NCBI GenBank assembly: GCA_002385885.1
Contig: DGEI01000018.1
Span: 43,123 to 107,122 of the forward strand
Source: Firmicutes bacterium UBA3930
Lineage (GTDB): Bacteria > Bacillota > Clostridia > Caldicoprobacterales > Caldicoprobacteraceae
Direction of reading: 5' to 3'
DNA: 64,000 bases
In this document: positions 61,980 through 64,000 of the stretch, one piece after another
How the letters are laid out: every line of letters starts with the position of its first letter
Position numbering within the stretch: the stretch's first letter is position 1
Position numbers and translations under genes: made by a program
The notes under the pieces: generated by a model
The model's input: only the letters and a program-made list of their open reading frames with translations
Databases searched by the model: none
Told to the model about the DNA's origin: nothing

Positions 61980-62894
61980 CTACTGCTCCGATTTTTCAAA
62001 AAAAGTACGTACTACAATATCTTGCTCATGGTTCCCAAACTTTTTACCGAACAGGGTTAAGCCTCCCACATTTTTAGCATCCTTTTCAACCTCAAATTTA
62101 ATGCTCCAATAATGCTGATCATGCTTTGTAAGCTCGTCCACCGTTATATCCGATACCTTCTGATCATCCATGTATACTCCATACCGGGTTAAATGAACCG
62201 TTTTCAGTAACCCATATTGGTTGGATGACCACCATTCAGGCGTAAGTCTTCCACGTTTTACCCCGAAGTCTCCAGGGCAGGTCCATGTAAATAGCTTAGT
62301 GTCATTGAAGTGGAAAGTAATATCCGACGGCCAGTCTTCAGCAAAATCAGGAGCTTCCGAGGCAATCTCGAATGATATCTCAACTTCCAGCACCTTTTGC
62401 TGTGATGAGAGGTAATTTGGGAACCTGTATTCTACAAATCCTTGCGTAAACCATAAAAGATGTGCATTGAAGCGCTCTGTTTCCCAAAAAACCTGGGGAT
62501 CATCACGGGAACCGATTACGCCCCTTTCTGTGGCAAGGCCGCATGTCGGAGTACCCTCAATTAAGCAATAGGACCCTACAGGGATTGAATAGGTAGTCAC
62601 CTTGGGTAAGCCGCGCCTGCGGTAATAGTCCAGCATAACCCTGTATTCAGCAAATACCAGGGTGCACATTTTATTCAAGGTGCCGTTTCTTTTTACCATC
62701 TTGGTAGTTACCAGACCGGCATCCACAAGCTTCTGGACATGTTTCATAATTATAGAGCTGCTAATACCAATTTTTTCTGCCAGTTGTTTTATGTTCATGT
62801 CCTCTTCAGCCAACAGATGTATAATTTCAAGACGAACTGGACTTGCCAGAGCTTTAAAAAAAGCTACATTTTCCGGTATAGGAAAGATTATCAT
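61980..62894 (-). CDS. ArsR-type winged-helix regulator with large C-terminal domain
   Basis: A 304-residue predicted transcription factor. Residues 5-75 are an ArsR-like winged helix (FFKALASPVRLEIIHLLAEEDMNIKQLAEKIGISSSIIMKHVQKLVDAGLV). The remaining 220 residues are beta-strand-rich with aromatic residues (VFWETERFNAHLLWFTQGFVEYRFPNY, WPSDITFHFNDTKLFTWTCPGDFG), suggesting a beta-sandwich, possibly carbohydrate-binding. No metal-site Cys cluster of classic ArsR is evident. The ATG follows GAAGGAGG and lies 15 bp after the sugar permease stop, so it is in that operon and probably controls it. Confidence 0.78.
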   Translation of the reverse strand: MIIFPIPENVAFFKALASPVRLEIIHLLAEEDMNIKQLAEKIGISSSIIMKHVQKLVDAGLVTTKMVKRNGTLNKMCTLVFAEYRVMLDYYRRRGLPKVTTYSIPVGSYCLIEGTPTCGLATERGVIGSRDDPQVFWETERFNAHLLWFTQGFVEYRFPNYLSSQQKVLEVEISFEIASEAPDFAEDWPSDITFHFNDTKLFTWTCPGDFGVKRGRLTPEWWSSNQYGLLKTVHLTRYGVYMDDQKVSDITVDELTKHDQHYWSIKFEVEKDAKNVGGLTLFGKKFGNHEQDIVVRTFFEKSEQ

Positions 62895-62909
62895 ATAAGC
62901 CTCCTTCTA

Positions 62910-63758
62910 TCAGCCTTTTATTCCACCGGCTGTCATTCCTGCTATAAAGTATCTTTGGAACAACATGAACAAGATTATTACCGGAATTACTGAGAATACT
63001 GATCCGACTATCAATAAGTCGTAATTATTTCCATAAGGCGTGATTAATGCATTTAATCCTATTGGTAATGTCAGTTTTTCTTTGGAGTTCAAAACGATCA
63101 TCGGCCACAGGAAGTTGTTCCAGCTGTTCATGCCTATAAAGATTCCCATAGCCGCGAAAGCTGGTTTCATCAATGGGAGTATTATTCGGAAGAATATGCC
63201 ATATTCTGTACAACCGTCTACACGGCCGGCATCTATATAGTCCTTCGGCAAGCCGCTTAAATATTGACGGAAGAAGAATATGGGCATTGGTCCTGCGATA
63301 AATGGCAGTACAACCCCCCAGATGCTGTCAATCAATCTAAGCTTTATTATCAGCTGGAATAGCGGCAGCATGATGATTTCCATGGGTACCATCATGATAA
63401 TCAATACACACATAAAGAAAAAGTTTTTGAACTTAAAATCATACATTGCAAATCCATAGCCTACAAAAGAGCTGACAAACAGTGTCAGTACAGTTTGCAC
63501 TGCTGTTATTAACAAACTGTTTTTATACCATATGAAATAATCAGATTCTCCCGAGAACAAATATATATAATTGTTAAAGGTCATAACCGATGTATCGAGA
63601 TTAAGCCCCAGCCCTTGCCTCATGATTTCCTTTCCAGGCCGAAGAGAGGCTAAGAAAATGCTTGCAAAAGGCGTGAGGGTAATAATCGACATTACAATGA
63701 ACAAAAGGAGCATTATGGCTGACTGTCCCGAAAATACACTTTTTTTCCTTGCTATCAT
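62910..63758 (-). CDS. Carbohydrate ABC transporter permease (MalG/YesQ-like)
   Basis: A 282-residue inner-membrane permease with six helices. The ATPase-docking EAA loop reads DYIDAGRVDGCTEYGIFFRIILPLMKPA (canonical EAA-G----I-LP pattern). The opening long hydrophobic segment and the end QRYFIAGMTAGGIKG are typical of the CUT1 family second permease. The ATG follows GAGGAGAG and comes 1 bp after the stop of the other permease. The sugar is not predictable. The binding protein gene is probably beyond the window. Confidence 0.93.
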   Translation of the reverse strand: MIARKKSVFSGQSAIMLLLFIVMSIITLTPFASIFLASLRPGKEIMRQGLGLNLDTSVMTFNNYIYLFSGESDYFIWYKNSLLITAVQTVLTLFVSSFVGYGFAMYDFKFKNFFFMCVLIIMMVPMEIIMLPLFQLIIKLRLIDSIWGVVLPFIAGPMPIFFFRQYLSGLPKDYIDAGRVDGCTEYGIFFRIILPLMKPAFAAMGIFIGMNSWNNFLWPMIVLNSKEKLTLPIGLNALITPYGNNYDLLIVGSVFSVIPVIILFMLFQRYFIAGMTAGGIKG

Positions 63759-63759
63759 A

Positions 63760-64000
63760 TTACTCTCCTCTCTTAAAAAGGCCTGCGTACTTCAGCATGA
63801 TGAAGTTAATGCTAAGCGTAATTACCAGCAATATCAAACCTATTGCAGAGCCATATCCGATATTTGCCTGCTCCCATCCAAGGCGATACAGGTATCCGAT
63901 AATGGTAAGTCCTGCGCCGCCCGGTGAGCGGTTTCCGTTAAACAACATAAAGCTCTCCAGAAACATTGCCAATCCACCATAAATACTTATGGTAAGAATG
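63760..64000 (-). CDS. Carbohydrate ABC transporter permease (MalF/LplB-like), partial
   Basis: Only the C-terminal 79 or so residues are in the window; the frame stays open to base 64000 and the start lies outside. The visible part, with FMLFNGNRSPGGAGLTIIGYLYRLGW and a final helix ending in KYAGLFKRGE, matches the last two helices of CUT1-family first permeases, where the loop just after a conserved mtxGGP-type segment is found. It pairs with the downstream MalG-like permease. Confidence 0.85.
   Translation of the reverse strand, partial: ILTISIYGGLAMFLESFMLFNGNRSPGGAGLTIIGYLYRLGWEQANIGYGSAIGLILLVITLSINFIMLKYAGLFKRGE

Overview
The window reads as chromosome of a spore-forming Firmicute of the class Clostridia. 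The evidence is SpoIIE, CtsR-McsA-McsB-ClpC, T-box leaders, AGGAGG-type ribosome binding sites, and mid-range GC (judged by eye, not counted). A complete V/A-type ATPase operon with a Na+-type proteolipid suggests an anaerobe using sodium bioenergetics. I cannot name the genus from sequence alone. Nearly all of the window is dense core genome. I see no prophage, insertion sequence, CRISPR array or rRNA.

Layout. 0-10.4 kb: rpiA, upp, then the ATPase genes in the order H-I-K-E-C-F-A-B-D. 10.4-13.1 kb: a divergent MutS2-family gene without the Smr domain, preceded by about 400 bp of stacked inverted repeats. 13.1-20.5 kb: spoIIE (with a 21-bp-spacer, Spo0A-type promoter), tilS, hpt, ftsH, recX. 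20.7-25 kb: a GH2 beta-galactosidase facing a Gfo/Idh oxidoreductase. 25.3-30.3 kb: ctsR-mcsA-mcsB-clpC behind a CtsR box. 30.4-39.8 kb: MFS transporter, anchored propeller protein, radA, a conserved small protein, carD, a PIN/TRAM membrane protein, ispD, ispF, a DUF1002-like secreted protein. 40-42.5 kb: T-box, cysE, cysS. 42.5-47.7 kb: GNAT, thioesterase, degenerate J-domain protein, then a c-di-AMP (ydaO-type) riboswitch with terminator ahead of an opine-dehydrogenase-like gene and a B12-binding mutase-like gene. 47.8-52.6 kb: structured leader and gcvT-gcvH-gcvPA-gcvPB. 52.7-57.2 kb: pckG, LiaF-like protein, polysaccharide deacetylase, NiaR. 57.4-59.4 kb: T-box, serS, two tRNA-Ser genes. 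59.4-64 kb: small proteins, a PfkB sugar kinase, and on the minus strand an ArsR-type regulator with two sugar ABC permeases, the outer one cut by the window edge.

RNA-level control dominates the second half: two T-boxes (Cys, Ser), a c-di-AMP riboswitch, a probable glycine-responsive leader, and structured spacers before mcsA and before the MutS2-like gene. The best candidate for something undescribed is the two-gene unit at 44.6-47.7 kb. A riboswitch usually tied to osmotic and cell-wall homeostasis appears to control an opine-type dehydrogenase translationally coupled to a fused cobalamin-binding/glutamate-mutase-like protein. Second are the rod-like RNA fold upstream of the Smr-less MutS2 and a palindromic intergenic repeat family with three copies here.
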